Assembly (NCBI RefSeq): GCF_033100135.1
Contig: NZ_CP136920.1
Location: 3,839,001-3,903,000 of the forward strand
Length of the DNA: 64,000 bases
Source of the DNA: Rubellicoccus peritrichatus
Lineage (GTDB): Bacteria; Verrucomicrobiota; Verrucomicrobiia; Opitutales; Cerasicoccaceae
Direction of reading: 5' to 3'
Each line of letters begins with the position of its first letter. Position 1 is the first letter of the stretch. The notes below the pieces were generated by a model. The model was given only the letters and a program-made list of their open reading frames with translations, did no database searches and was not told where the DNA came from. The position numbers and the translations under genes are program-made. Shown here one piece after another: positions 26,943 to 35,518 of this stretch.

Positions 26943-28879
26943 CGATTCCTGTTCTCAAGCAGTTGTTCGCGTGGTATTGTAGTTGTACCATTCGGGACTA
27001 GTTTCCTTTGCCACCAATTACCTGTTTGAGTCTTCTCTTCAGGAGTTGAGAACCTGTAGTCATAGAGATTGATCCTGAAAAACTCGGGAGGCTCATTCGC
27101 AAATGGATTTTCGGCCAGTAAGTCTATTACGGGTTCTCTGTTTTCGGCAAGTGCCTGCAGAAAACCGACAAACCAATGCGGATAACGACCAGTGCGCTCA
27201 ACATTCAGGGCTGCGAACCACATCTGCCAGTCAAGGCGTGGCATGTGTGGTGTCACCCAGGAGGGAGCTTCATCAAGCGCTCCAATTTTGTATTTAAATT
27301 CGTATGGTTGCCAGGTCTTACCATCGGAACTGCCTTCAATGACGATTTCAGGCCGCTCAGTTGTCATCACCCGAAACAAACCATATTGATTGAGCAAATG
27401 ATATCGCTGAATCAAAATATAAAACGGTGCCCATGCAGGTGGCTTCTCAGTGGTAAGCTTGTCACGTAAGTCATAAAGATTAGCTGAGGCAGCCAATTGA
27501 ATGATTCCAAAGAAGACGAAAATGACCGCTACTGGAACTCGAATCCAGCCAATCGGAGCCAGTGTTTCCTGCCAATGAGAGATTTTGCTTTCAGGACGAA
27601 GCCAACCACGTATTCGTTGAGGCAAACTTTGGTCATCGATCAATAAAATACACAGGCTGATTGTCAGTAAGTTGAAGAAACCATAATTGCCAGATGCGAT
27701 GATTAATACCTGTAGAAGAATTAATAGGCTACAGGCTATCATTCTCACCCGCCGTGGACCAATGATTAAGAATGGAACCACGAGTTCTATAAAGAACATC
27801 ACAACGATGGATGCTTGTTGGAATATTTCAGGAAACCAATGGAAGAACCAACTTCGATTGTTGGGAATTGGTTGCGTGAAGTAATGAAAATTGAGTGCAG
27901 TCAGGTCAGACCACGTATTATTTTCAAGTCCTGGTATGATCAGTTTTACAATACCAGACTCGAACATCAGACGAAAGATCAACCACCAGACCAACCAGCG
28001 GGCAATCGTTGGTGGATCACGCGGATTCGACAATTTTTCCCGAAATGACCAAGGAGCTAGCAGTATTGTCAAAAAACCTGCTTCAAGCAGTAGGATATCC
28101 CATTGGAAACTCAGGAAGACAGGTACAACATTAACCAGGGATAGATAGAGCAGCCAACAGACGAGTGCAGAAAAACCTGGCAAAAGGCCAAGAATGAGCA
28201 GCAGACTGAAGGCAGCGCCGACCCAGGCCAGGCCATTAAGTGCTGCATCAGAGCTGTCCAGCCAAAGAAGACTTGGAGCTAACCTCCAGCCACTCATGTT
28301 ATTGGGGCTTTGTTCAGCGTAACGCTCAATTGCAGATAAATGATCCGAGACGGGCAAGATGCCATTGCTGCCAATTAATCCAGCTGACTGTATTTCGAAA
28401 GAAACGAAAGCAATGAGGTAGACAAGCCCCATAAGCTTAGCGAATATTGAACCCGAAAATCGAAAGGTAGAGTATTCAACGGAATTCCCCCATAGCATTC
28501 TCGTTATGAATGAGAAAAACATCCGCTGATTAGCCACGAGCGTGTAGGCATGCTCAGACAACTTTGCGAATCCTTTGAAGCGACGATAAAATCCAAGGAG
28601 GAATCGATACCGTCCCGCAAACTCCAGGCATGAAAAAACAGCTTCGGCTCCACTAACGGCTACTCCATCGAGCCCAATGAAATGAACCGCTTTAGAGAAC
28701 CTCTCTTCACCAATCTCAGGGAACCGCTCAGCGACATCCTGATAGCGATGATATTCAACCTCTCCAGCAGTTGCCTGATCCCATCGCTTGATCCATTTGC
28801 CACAGAAATGGCAGTCTCCATCCCAGATCATCCAAGGTTTTACACGCGGTGGGGAAGCCACATGGACTTTGCTGTTCAT
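26939..28879 (-). CDS. DCC thiol-oxidoreductase domain fused to lipase maturation factor-like membrane protein
   Basis: A 646-residue protein. Residues of about 15-125 are a DCC (DUF393) domain with [14 protein letters not shown], the D-G-D-C-x2-C thioredoxin-like active site. Residues of about 130-640 form a polytopic membrane protein of the lipase maturation factor (LMF1) family: several hydrophobic segments, MFESGIVKL, the W-rich [25 protein letters not shown] and the late [15 protein letters not shown] with [15 protein letters not shown]1 assists folding of secreted lipases in the animal ER; bacterial roles are unknown. The DCC domain could handle disulfides in clients. AAGG lies just before the ATG. 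It is 13 bases after hemL, and its stop overlaps cysI by four bases. Confidence 0.85.
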   Translation of the reverse strand: MNSKVHVASPPRVKPWMIWDGDCHFCGKWIKRWDQATAGEVEYHRYQDVAERFPEIGEERFSKAVHFIGLDGVAVSGAEAVFSCLEFAGRYRFLLGFYRRFKGFAKLSEHAYTLVANQRMFFSFITRMLWGNSVEYSTFRFSGSIFAKLMGLVYLIAFVSFEIQSAGLIGSNGILPVSDHLSAIERYAEQSPNNMSGWRLAPSLLWLDSSDAALNGLAWVGAAFSLLLILGLLPGFSALVCWLLYLSLVNVVPVFLSFQWDILLLEAGFLTILLAPWSFREKLSNPRDPPTIARWLVWWLIFRLMFESGIVKLIIPGLENNTWSDLTALNFHYFTQPIPNNRSWFFHWFPEIFQQASIVVMFFIELVVPFLIIGPRRVRMIACSLLILLQVLIIASGNYGFFNLLTISLCILLIDDQSLPQRIRGWLRPESKISHWQETLAPIGWIRVPVAVIFVFFGIIQLAASANLYDLRDKLTTEKPPAWAPFYILIQRYHLLNQYGLFRVMTTERPEIVIEGSSDGKTWQPYEFKYKIGALDEAPSWVTPHMPRLDWQMWFAALNVERTGRYPHWFVGFLQALAENREPVIDLLAENPFANEPPEFFRINLYDYRFSTPEEKTQTGNWWQRKLVPNGTTTIPREQLLENRNR

Positions 28880-28892
28880 CAGGAAAACCTTA

Positions 28893-30167
28893 TCAAAAGT
28901 TGAAAGATGCAGTCAGCACTTCACAAGTCCGGTCGATTGCAGACTTGTCGTGAGCGGTACTGATGAAACAAGTTTCAAACGGAGAAGGTGGTAGATAAAC
29001 GCCGGCCTCCAGCGCCCGATGGAAAATTGTTTTAAAATGACCTGTTTCGCTCGAAGTAGCATGGTCGAAGTTCTCAACAGTATTTTCAGTAAAAAACAGT
29101 GCAAACATAGAACCCGTTTGGGGCACTTGTAACGGAATACCTTTGCCTTTTGCCGCAGACAAGAGAGCGTCCCGAATCTGAGCTCCTGCATCAGCTAATC
29201 GATTATACGGCATTTCTTCTTTTAAGAGTTGCAAGGCGGCAATTCCGGCAGCCATGGCGAGTGGATTACCACTCAAGGTTCCAGCTTGATACACTTTTCC
29301 CTCCGGAGCCAGACAATCCATGATTTCGGCTCTTCCACCGAAAGCACCAACTGGTAAACCGCCACCGATGATCTTGCCCATTGCGGTAAGATCAGGTTTG
29401 ATTCCTTCGACTTCCTGAACACCGCCCAAGGCCAGACGGAAGCCCGTCATAACCTCATCGAAAATTAAAAGTGCACCTGACGAAGTGCAAATCTCACGCA
29501 TGGTCTGAAGAAAACCTGGTTTGGGCAAAATGAGGCCGCAATTGGCTGGGTAGGACTCAACGATGATGCCTGCGATATCCTCGCCATTGCTGGCGAATGC
29601 TTCACGTAATGCTGTTTCATCATTGTAGGGCAAAACAATCGTTTCAGCAGCAAACCCTGCGGGCACACCCGCACTATCGGGATTACCAAAGGTCAGTGCC
29701 CCTGAACCCGCTTTAACTAGCAGCGAATCAACATGCCCATGATAGCATCCGGCAAACTTGATGATTTTGCTCCTGCCGGTAAATCCGCGAGCCAGACGAA
29801 TGGCTGACATTGTGGCTTCAGTCCCGCTATTGACCATGCGGACTTTTTCCACGGAAGGCACAAGCTCCACCAATAGCTCGGCCATCGTCACCTCATAAGG
29901 ATTGGGTGTTCCAAAGCTGGTACCTTTTTCCAAGGCCTCTGCCACCGCCTGCCGTATTTTAGGATGATTGTGGCCATGGATCGCTGGTCCCCATGTGCAG
30001 ACATAGTCGATCAATTCACGATCGTCTGCTGTGATCAAACGACAGCCATCAGCCGACTTTGTAAAAAAAGGAGAACCGCCAACGGAACGAAAGGCGCGGA
30101 CGGGTGAGTTGACACCGCCGGGAATCACACGACGGGCACGATCAAAAAGATTTTCTGAGCTTATCAC
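28893..30167 (-). CDS. hemL: Glutamate-1-semialdehyde 2,1-aminomutase
   Basis: A 424-residue PLP enzyme that turns glutamate-1-semialdehyde into 5-aminolevulinate, the first committed precursor of heme by the C5 route. The PLP lysine is in [17 protein letters not shown]; other landmarks are the start [19 protein letters not shown], the [16 protein letters not shown] block, and [16 protein letters not shown]. Start is GTG at 30167; the family commonly begins a few residues before this motif. It is followed closely by the DCC-LMF fusion gene and preceded by nadE on the same strand. Siroheme needed by the neighbouring cysI product also derives from this pathway. Confidence 0.97.
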   Translation of the reverse strand: MISSENLFDRARRVIPGGVNSPVRAFRSVGGSPFFTKSADGCRLITADDRELIDYVCTWGPAIHGHNHPKIRQAVAEALEKGTSFGTPNPYEVTMAELLVELVPSVEKVRMVNSGTEATMSAIRLARGFTGRSKIIKFAGCYHGHVDSLLVKAGSGALTFGNPDSAGVPAGFAAETIVLPYNDETALREAFASNGEDIAGIIVESYPANCGLILPKPGFLQTMREICTSSGALLIFDEVMTGFRLALGGVQEVEGIKPDLTAMGKIIGGGLPVGAFGGRAEIMDCLAPEGKVYQAGTLSGNPLAMAAGIAALQLLKEEMPYNRLADAGAQIRDALLSAAKGKGIPLQVPQTGSMFALFFTENTVENFDHATSSETGHFKTIFHRALEAGVYLPPSPFETCFISTAHDKSAIDRTCEVLTASFNF

Positions 30168-30203
30168 GAGTAGGAGGGAAGAGAACAGCTGACCTTCTCC
30201 AGG

Positions 30204-31844
30204 TCAACCCACATACTTTTGTACAATTGGAATTCTACGTCCAACCCCAAAGGCAAGACTGGTGATTTTCAGCCCCGGAGCTGCCTGTTTCCGCTTGTAT
30301 TCATTCAAATCTACTTTGCGGATGATGTCATCGACTACTGATCCCTGAAAACCACGTTCTGCAATCTCTGATCGCGAGAGGCCTTCTTCAACATAGAGAC
30401 GTAGAATTTCATCCAGAATCTCATAGGGAGGGAGGCTGTCCTGATCGACTTGATCCGGACGAAGCTCTGCTGATGGTGGCTTGGTGATGGTGTTCTCGGG
30501 AACCCGTTCGCCGTCTTTATTCATGAAGCGGGCGAGCTCGTAGACTTGCATCTTGGGTAAATCAGAAATCACAGCCAGGCCGCCAGCCATATCGCCGTAA
30601 AGCGTGCAATAACCCACAGCAACTTCACTTTTGTTGCCAGTGGTCAGGAGTAGGGCGCCAAACTTGTTGGAAACCGCCATGAGAAGCAGCCCGCGCGCTC
30701 GCGCCTGGATGTTTTCTTCAGTAACATCAGATTCCAGTCCGGAAAATATTCCGCCAAGGGAATCGACAGCTGAATCTACGATGCTGGCAATCGATAAGGT
30801 TTCAAAACGAATGCCGAGGTTTTCGGCTAAAATACGTGCATCGTCCCGGCTGTGTTGACTGGAAATTGCAGATGGCAGGCTAATACCAATGACGTTTTCC
30901 GGTCCAAAAGCTTCGGTCGCCAGTGCCGCTACGACGGCAGAATCAATTCCACCACTCAATCCAATCAATGCCTTCCTGAAACCGCTCTTATGCGCATAGT
31001 CGCGTAATCCCAGCACGAGGGCGTCGTGGATATCCGCAATTGGTTCCTGGTGATAGGTCGGATCCATGAACGGCTTATCCATTGCGAGGTCGACGACAGT
31101 CAGCTCTTCCCTAAATGCAGCCAGGCCAGCAACCAACTCCCCATCGCGGCCAACGATTTTACTGTGACCATCGAAGATCAGCTCGTCATTTCCACCAACA
31201 AGATTGCAGTAAACGATTGGACATTTACAGCGATTGGCGGCATCTGCCAAAAGCCCTTTGCGGAAGAGGTTTTTGCCAAAATGCCATGGACTGGCCGACA
31301 AATTGACAATCAGGTCTACCTTGGCCTCGGCCATGAATGAAACCGGGTCCGCCTTGTAATGCCGCCGCGTTGGCACAGCAGGGTGGTTCCACATATCTTC
31401 GCAGATCGTAATGCCAATACGCTTACCCTCCCAATCGAAAACAGTAGGTTCAGGGGCGGGTTCAAAGTATCGATCTTCGTCAAAAACATCGTATGTCGGC
31501 AACAGACATTTACGGGCGATGGCCTTGACTTGTCCGTCCTCGCACCAGGCTGCCGAATTGTAGGCTCGGCGTCCATCTTCTCCACGATTGGTTTCGACTG
31601 TGCCAATAATCGCGGGAACTGCAGTGATTTCTTTGGCCAGTTCTTTCAATGCTACTTCGACATCACTGATGAACCGGCTCTTGAATAACAAATCCCTTGG
31701 TGGATACCCAACCAGGGCCAGTTCGGGGAAGATAATCAAGTCAGCTCCATCGTCGCGTAACTTGCCATATGCCTCGACAATCTTCTGCGCGTTGCCATGC
31801 AGATCGCCTACCGTCGTGTTGATTTGTGCCAGTCCTATCTTCAT
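30204..31844 (-). CDS. nadE: Glutamine-dependent NAD+ synthetase
   Basis: A 546-residue two-domain enzyme that makes NAD+ from deamido-NAD+, ATP and glutamine. The N-terminal nitrilase-like glutaminase domain starts [15 protein letters not shown], with catalytic Glu in [13 protein letters not shown] and Cys in [12 protein letters not shown]. The C-terminal synthetase domain has the PP-loop [17 protein letters not shown] and [23 protein letters not shown] at 31844 is chosen because the family begins at this motif; further upstream codons are atypical. It lies 36 bases upstream of hemL, so the two may be co-transcribed. Confidence 0.96.
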   Translation of the reverse strand: MKIGLAQINTTVGDLHGNAQKIVEAYGKLRDDGADLIIFPELALVGYPPRDLLFKSRFISDVEVALKELAKEITAVPAIIGTVETNRGEDGRRAYNSAAWCEDGQVKAIARKCLLPTYDVFDEDRYFEPAPEPTVFDWEGKRIGITICEDMWNHPAVPTRRHYKADPVSFMAEAKVDLIVNLSASPWHFGKNLFRKGLLADAANRCKCPIVYCNLVGGNDELIFDGHSKIVGRDGELVAGLAAFREELTVVDLAMDKPFMDPTYHQEPIADIHDALVLGLRDYAHKSGFRKALIGLSGGIDSAVVAALATEAFGPENVIGISLPSAISSQHSRDDARILAENLGIRFETLSIASIVDSAVDSLGGIFSGLESDVTEENIQARARGLLLMAVSNKFGALLLTTGNKSEVAVGYCTLYGDMAGGLAVISDLPKMQVYELARFMNKDGERVPENTITKPPSAELRPDQVDQDSLPPYEILDEILRLYVEEGLSRSEIAERGFQGSVVDDIIRKVDLNEYKRKQAAPGLKITSLAFGVGRRIPIVQKYVG

Positions 31845-32028
31845 TCGAAAGGAGGGAGTGTAGGGCAAAGCAGGGCTTTGAAAAGTCTGGTCTTTGCTTT
31901 TTCTTTGTTTGTTAAGACCACCTCCAATGGAGCATCGGCGACTTCCATTGAGGCATTGTCCATGTCCCAAGCCACTTATTTCATAGCCGAAGGCTCATGC
32001 AAGCCGCCCAACTCCTGATCAAGTATGA

Positions 32029-32874
32029 TCAAGCTGGCTTCTGAATGACCACCCACATGTTATCACTCGTGGGCATCCTGTCCTGAAAGCGAAAGCGGGC
32101 GATTTCGTAGCCGGTTTGTTTTGCCAGCCGGGTTAGGCTCTCCGGCGTGAAGTAATTCACATGATCGGGGAAACGAAATCCGCACCATTCGCCTCCACGA
32201 ACAGACCGGTTAACACAACCGTAATTAGGCACTTTTATGATGACACATCCACCAGGCTTCAGGATACGATGCAGTTCGTTGAGCAGTGGACCGGGTTGGA
32301 CTTCGTGCTCAAGAAAGGCACTCATCATAACACCATCGAACTGTTTTTCTGGAAACTGCTTGGCGCCTTCGAGTGCACTGGCTTGGATGACCTTGCCGCC
32401 GCCAGCTTCTGCGAACCGGTTGGATTCAATAGCGAGGGCTTTGGAGATTTCGATTCCGTAGGGAACATGGCCTTCTCCGGGCAAACGGCCCAAAGTCCCG
32501 CCACCACCGCAGCCAATATCCAGGACATTGCCGGTTGGGATGTAGACACGCACAAGATCCATCAGCTTATCGCGCTTGAGAACCTTTTGGCGAAATTGCT
32601 TCCAGGCCGTACTGACTGCCTTGGCTGCCGGACGCTTCTCTTTACGCCGCTCTTCTTCTTTGGCCGAAGTTTTCTCCCAGGCAAAGTCTTCTTCCAGAGC
32701 TTCGTAGGTCGGTGGATTCTCAAGATAAACGCAGCCACAGGACGCGCACTCCTTAATCTCCCAGGGTGCCTGGGAGTAGGCGAGGGCAGTTTGGTTTGCG
32801 TTGTCAGTGTCGCAGACCGGGCACTTGCGATGTGTGAGATTACTGTCCATCAATTCGGGGAGTTTCAGGTTCAT
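32029..32874 (-). CDS. Class I SAM-dependent methyltransferase with N-terminal zinc-ribbon
   Basis: A protein of about 281 residues. The N-terminal part has CPVCDTDN and CASCGCVYL, two C-x2-C knuckles that can bind zinc, a layout common in methyltransferases of surface polysaccharide or lipid loci. The Rossmann part has VLDIGCGGGGTLGRL (SAM loop), an acidic YGIEISKALA, and the SAFLEHEVQPGPLLNELHRILKPGG block. The start is uncertain: ATG at 32874 overlaps the upstream gene by 35 bases and ATG at 32850 by 11. The upstream neighbour is an acyltransferase-heptosyltransferase fusion, suggesting a role in lipopolysaccharide or glycan modification, which is inference. Confidence 0.82.
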   Translation of the reverse strand: MNLKLPELMDSNLTHRKCPVCDTDNANQTALAYSQAPWEIKECASCGCVYLENPPTYEALEEDFAWEKTSAKEEERRKEKRPAAKAVSTAWKQFRQKVLKRDKLMDLVRVYIPTGNVLDIGCGGGGTLGRLPGEGHVPYGIEISKALAIESNRFAEAGGGKVIQASALEGAKQFPEKQFDGVMMSAFLEHEVQPGPLLNELHRILKPGGCVIIKVPNYGCVNRSVRGGEWCGFRFPDHVNYFTPESLTRLAKQTGYEIARFRFQDRMPTSDNMWVVIQKPA

Positions 32875-34777
32875 CGCGTTTCTGCGCGAGCAGATTATTG
32901 TATGCTTTGACAACCTCATCCGGTTTGACCTTGGCGATGTCCGAACCACCTGTTCGGGGACAACCTTCAGGCTGGATGATCTCTGTTTGCCCATTAAAGA
33001 TCGGCCCTGTCCTCACTGGATTGGTTGGCCCGTAGATCACAACGACTGGCACGCCAAGCATGTTGGCTAAATGCATGCCACCCGTGTCATTGCAAATGAG
33101 TGCTTCGCATTGGCAGAGCGCTTCCGCGAATTCGACGAGCCCTGTTTTGCCAGCCTGGTTGATCACTCGATCCGGCGAAAAACCATCAGCGACTGCATTG
33201 GTTATCTCAACATCACGCGATGTCCCAAAGAGATGAAACGCTTTATCCGGCATCGCCTGGATCAACTCACGCCAGCGCTCAACCGGCCATCGTTTCTCTG
33301 GAGAGTTTTCCGTCGCACAGATGAGACCAATAGCTTCAGTTTGCTTACGTTGTGTTGAGGCAATGCGGATCGGGTGTAGATCAAGCGCTTCCTGCAAACC
33401 GAAATGCTGGAAGAATTTTTCCCACAGGTAGGTCTGATGAATTTCCGCCTCATCAAGCTCAGTTGGTTTCGGCCAGGTATGAGAGAGTAACTTGCGACGC
33501 TTTCCAGGGCGTTCGATTCCAAATCGCTGTGGTGCCCGGATGGCTCGAGCTTCGAGATCGCCACGAGTGGAATTGGTTAGCAAAATATGAACATCGGGGT
33601 AATCCTCACGAAGCTCTTTGAAGAATTTAAGATAGCCAGTCTCTCCCTTCTTGGGAATGGCAATCAGCCGTTCAGCCAATTCGAGTTTTTCCAATAGTGG
33701 AATGAAATGGGATTGGGCCAGTAGCGTGACCTCCGCATCGGGACGCCCCTTACGCAAAGCACTAATTAAAGGGACAGCCATGACCACATCACCAAGCCAG
33801 TTAGGAAGGCGAATCCAAAAACGGCTTCGACGGGGCAGGGCACTTAAATCTTGATAAGCCAGAGTCTCTTCCAGACGATTTCGTTTTGACTCAAGCCTCA
33901 AACGCCGATGCGGCTCATCCTGGTGTCGCCATCGATTATGCAACCAAAGCCAATCAGCGCAGATGTTCTCATCATCGGTTAGTTTTTGCTCCAACCATTG
34001 ATTCGCCTTAAAAACGACCTGTGAAGAATCCTCTGGGCACTCGAATTCATTGAGACGGACCGTTCCTCGCCAGAAGCCGGTATGCTCCGTATAAATCCCG
34101 CCAATGCGGGCATCGAATTTAGCAGCCAGTAATCCAGGTAATTCGGTCGAAGCTACGACACGACCGAAAAAAGTCGTCAGTAGCCCACGCGAACCCGCAT
34201 TCTGGTCAAAGAGCACGGCAACGACTCCCTTGTCTCGAAGGATCTCCTGTGCGCGATTGAAGCCCTTCTTGCGTGAAAGCAGCTCCATGCCAAATCTCTG
34301 GCGTGTATCCAGAACCCACTTTTCGATCGCCGCTTGTTTGAGAGGGCGGTAGATCGTCGCGCAGTGTTGCATCGGGCCATCAATCAGTCCTGGAAGGATG
34401 GTTAAAGCTTCCATCATCGCAAAATGTGGAATGAGTAAAATAGCAGGTCGCTCCTCATCTGCATTTTCTTTGATCCGTCTGGCAAATTCAGGATCAATGG
34501 AAAAGCGTTTTCGCAGTCTCTCTTTGCTCATGTGAGGAGAAACCAATATGAACGTAGCCATCTCAATAATACGGCGGCAGCTTTCCCTTGCTGTTTTCTC
34601 ACGCCACTCCCTTGAACGATCCGGGAAACAATGATGGAAATTCGACAGCAACATGTGCCGTCGTTTTGTTGGCAAAAAGAATATAATGTCGCCCAGAAGC
34701 CTGCAAAGCAGCCGCGGAATAAACTCCGGAGACAATGCCAGCAACTTGCCAAAAACCTTTATGAATAAAACCGCCAC
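32840..34777 (-). CDS. Fusion of lipid A acyltransferase (LpxL-like) and heptosyltransferase-type GT9
   Basis: A 645-residue protein joining two lipopolysaccharide enzymes. Residues of about 1-300 are an LpxL/HtrB-family acyltransferase: N-terminal hydrophobic helix, the catalytic H-x4-E motif in IPHFAMME (His118, Glu123), FDQNAGSRGLLTTFFGR and LPGLLAAKF. Residues of about 325-640 are a glycosyltransferase family 9 domain of the WaaF/WaaC type: IRLPNWLGDVVMAVPLISAL, EKRWPVERWRELI, CNDTGGMHLANMLGVP and YGPTNPVRTGP. Start is GTG at 34777; no ATG is near. The methyltransferase gene follows with overlap. The fusion would couple lipid A secondary acylation and core-sugar transfer at the inner membrane. 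Sequence is continuous, with no sign of frameshift. Confidence 0.88.
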   Translation of the reverse strand: MAVLFIKVFGKLLALSPEFIPRLLCRLLGDIIFFLPTKRRHMLLSNFHHCFPDRSREWREKTARESCRRIIEMATFILVSPHMSKERLRKRFSIDPEFARRIKENADEERPAILLIPHFAMMEALTILPGLIDGPMQHCATIYRPLKQAAIEKWVLDTRQRFGMELLSRKKGFNRAQEILRDKGVVAVLFDQNAGSRGLLTTFFGRVVASTELPGLLAAKFDARIGGIYTEHTGFWRGTVRLNEFECPEDSSQVVFKANQWLEQKLTDDENICADWLWLHNRWRHQDEPHRRLRLESKRNRLEETLAYQDLSALPRRSRFWIRLPNWLGDVVMAVPLISALRKGRPDAEVTLLAQSHFIPLLEKLELAERLIAIPKKGETGYLKFFKELREDYPDVHILLTNSTRGDLEARAIRAPQRFGIERPGKRRKLLSHTWPKPTELDEAEIHQTYLWEKFFQHFGLQEALDLHPIRIASTQRKQTEAIGLICATENSPEKRWPVERWRELIQAMPDKAFHLFGTSRDVEITNAVADGFSPDRVINQAGKTGLVEFAEALCQCEALICNDTGGMHLANMLGVPVVVIYGPTNPVRTGPIFNGQTEIIQPEGCPRTGGSDIAKVKPDEVVKAYNNLLAQKRDEPETPRIDGQ

Positions 34778-34819
34778 AAAAACGGTTTATTACGAGCTGT
34801 GATCTTAATAATGGCAAGC

Positions 34820-34864
34820 GCGAGGTTTGAAGACTTGGCCCAGGCTGTGTTTTCAAACCTTCGC
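34820..34864. repeat. Hairpin made of abutting right and left ends of the repeat element
   Basis: AGGTTTGAAGAC (34823-34834) and GTGTTTTCAAACCT (34847-34860) are inverted copies, with outer GCG and CGC. The first part resembles the right end of the element described at 34842-35028 and the second part is its left end. They sit head to head, as if two copies or an end duplication had met here. Confidence 0.6.
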
Positions 34865-35028
34865 ATTCTGTATTCATTCAAAAAATGGACTGCCATAACA
34901 GAAAGACCGGAAAGAACGGTAAGGGTTGTAAAGTCATGATTCGCTTTCCGTTCTTTCCAATCTCCCTGTTTTAAATCCTAACTTTTATAGGAAGAATGCG
35001 GCAAAAGTAGGTTTGAAGACAAGCCCTA
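34842..35028. mobile_element. MITE-like inverted-repeat element, 187 bases
   Basis: No gene lies inside. The left end AGGCTGTGTTTTCAAACCT (34842-34860) followed by CGCATTCT (34862-34869) is mirrored at the right end by AGAATGCG (34993-35000) and AGGTTTGAAGACAAGCCCTA (35009-35028). A perfect inner inverted repeat, GGAAAGAACGG (34909-34919) and CCGTTCTTTCC (34948-34958), lets the whole unit fold. Related ends occur at 41592-41646. It fills the gap between two minus-strand genes and abuts the VOC stop codon. The parent transposase was not seen. Confidence 0.6.
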
Positions 35029-35032
35029 GGCC

Positions 35033-35422
35033 TTAAATGCGAATGCCAGCTTCAATGTTATTTCCATCAAGATCCAAAAGGTAAGCGGCGAAGTAATTCC
35101 CGCCACAATCTTCGGGGGCTCCATTGTCTTTAGCGCCATTTTCCAAACCCAACCGATGGAATTCTCGAACGGCTTCAATTGAAGGTGCCTTGAATGCGAT
35201 ATGCATGGGGCGGTGTATTTGTGGGCTCAAACTTTTACCATAATAATCTCCTTTGGCCGGGCCAACCCAAAGAAATGGAAAATCAGGTTTTCCTGAAAAA
35301 ATCGCCGCACCAAACTGAGGCTGCCGCTGATAGATTTTGATTCCAAGCGGCGCCAGGCACTTCTCATAGAAAGCGATGCTCTGCTCTGAGTCAGAAACAA
35401 ATATACCCAGATGATCAAACAT
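35033..35422 (-). CDS. VOC-family (glyoxalase/dioxygenase fold) protein
   Basis: A 129-residue protein of the vicinal oxygen chelate superfamily. It opens MFDHLGIFVSDSEQSIAFYE with the first metal-ligand His at residue 4, continues with FLWVGPA and a HIAFKAPSIEAVREFH segment carrying a second His, and ends YFAAYLLDLDGNNIEAG with the C-terminal metal-binding Glu. The length matches single-chain VOC proteins that act as dimers. The substrate is unknown; relatives include lyases, isomerases and resistance proteins. The gene stands alone between a MITE-like element and a decayed gene fragment. Confidence 0.88.
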   Translation of the reverse strand: MFDHLGIFVSDSEQSIAFYEKCLAPLGIKIYQRQPQFGAAIFSGKPDFPFLWVGPAKGDYYGKSLSPQIHRPMHIAFKAPSIEAVREFHRLGLENGAKDNGAPEDCGGNYFAAYLLDLDGNNIEAGIRI

Positions 35423-35425
35423 GGT

Positions 35426-35515
35426 TTAGTTCCGAGATAAAGAGCGTTTCTCTTTTTCTCGTTCCCTTCAAGACCAATGTCTGACTCAGGCAGTGCAATC
35501 CTTTCGCAAGAGAGT
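35426..35515 (-). pseudogene. Decayed copy of the 3' end of the 68-residue gene at 37470-37676
   Basis: Read on the minus strand, this stretch encodes LPESDIGLEGNEKKRNALYL, which aligns with AQLELDIGLERKEKKGNALI in the intact gene, and the DNA itself can be aligned over some 85 bases with scattered substitutions and small indels. There is no start codon and the upstream half is missing. It lies just after the beta-helix PEP-CTERM gene, so a partial duplication around that gene is likely. Confidence 0.6.
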
Positions 35516-35518
35516 CGC

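Noticed and set aside
31864-31878. CAAAGC-AGG-GCTTTG inverted repeat upstream of nadE
   Set aside because: The stem is short with a three-base loop, and it sits just upstream of the nadE start without a tract or partner site; chance is likely.
34820-34864. Hairpin upstream of the acyltransferase fusion considered as an intrinsic terminator
   Set aside because: No T tract follows on either strand, and both arms match ends of the neighbouring repeat element.
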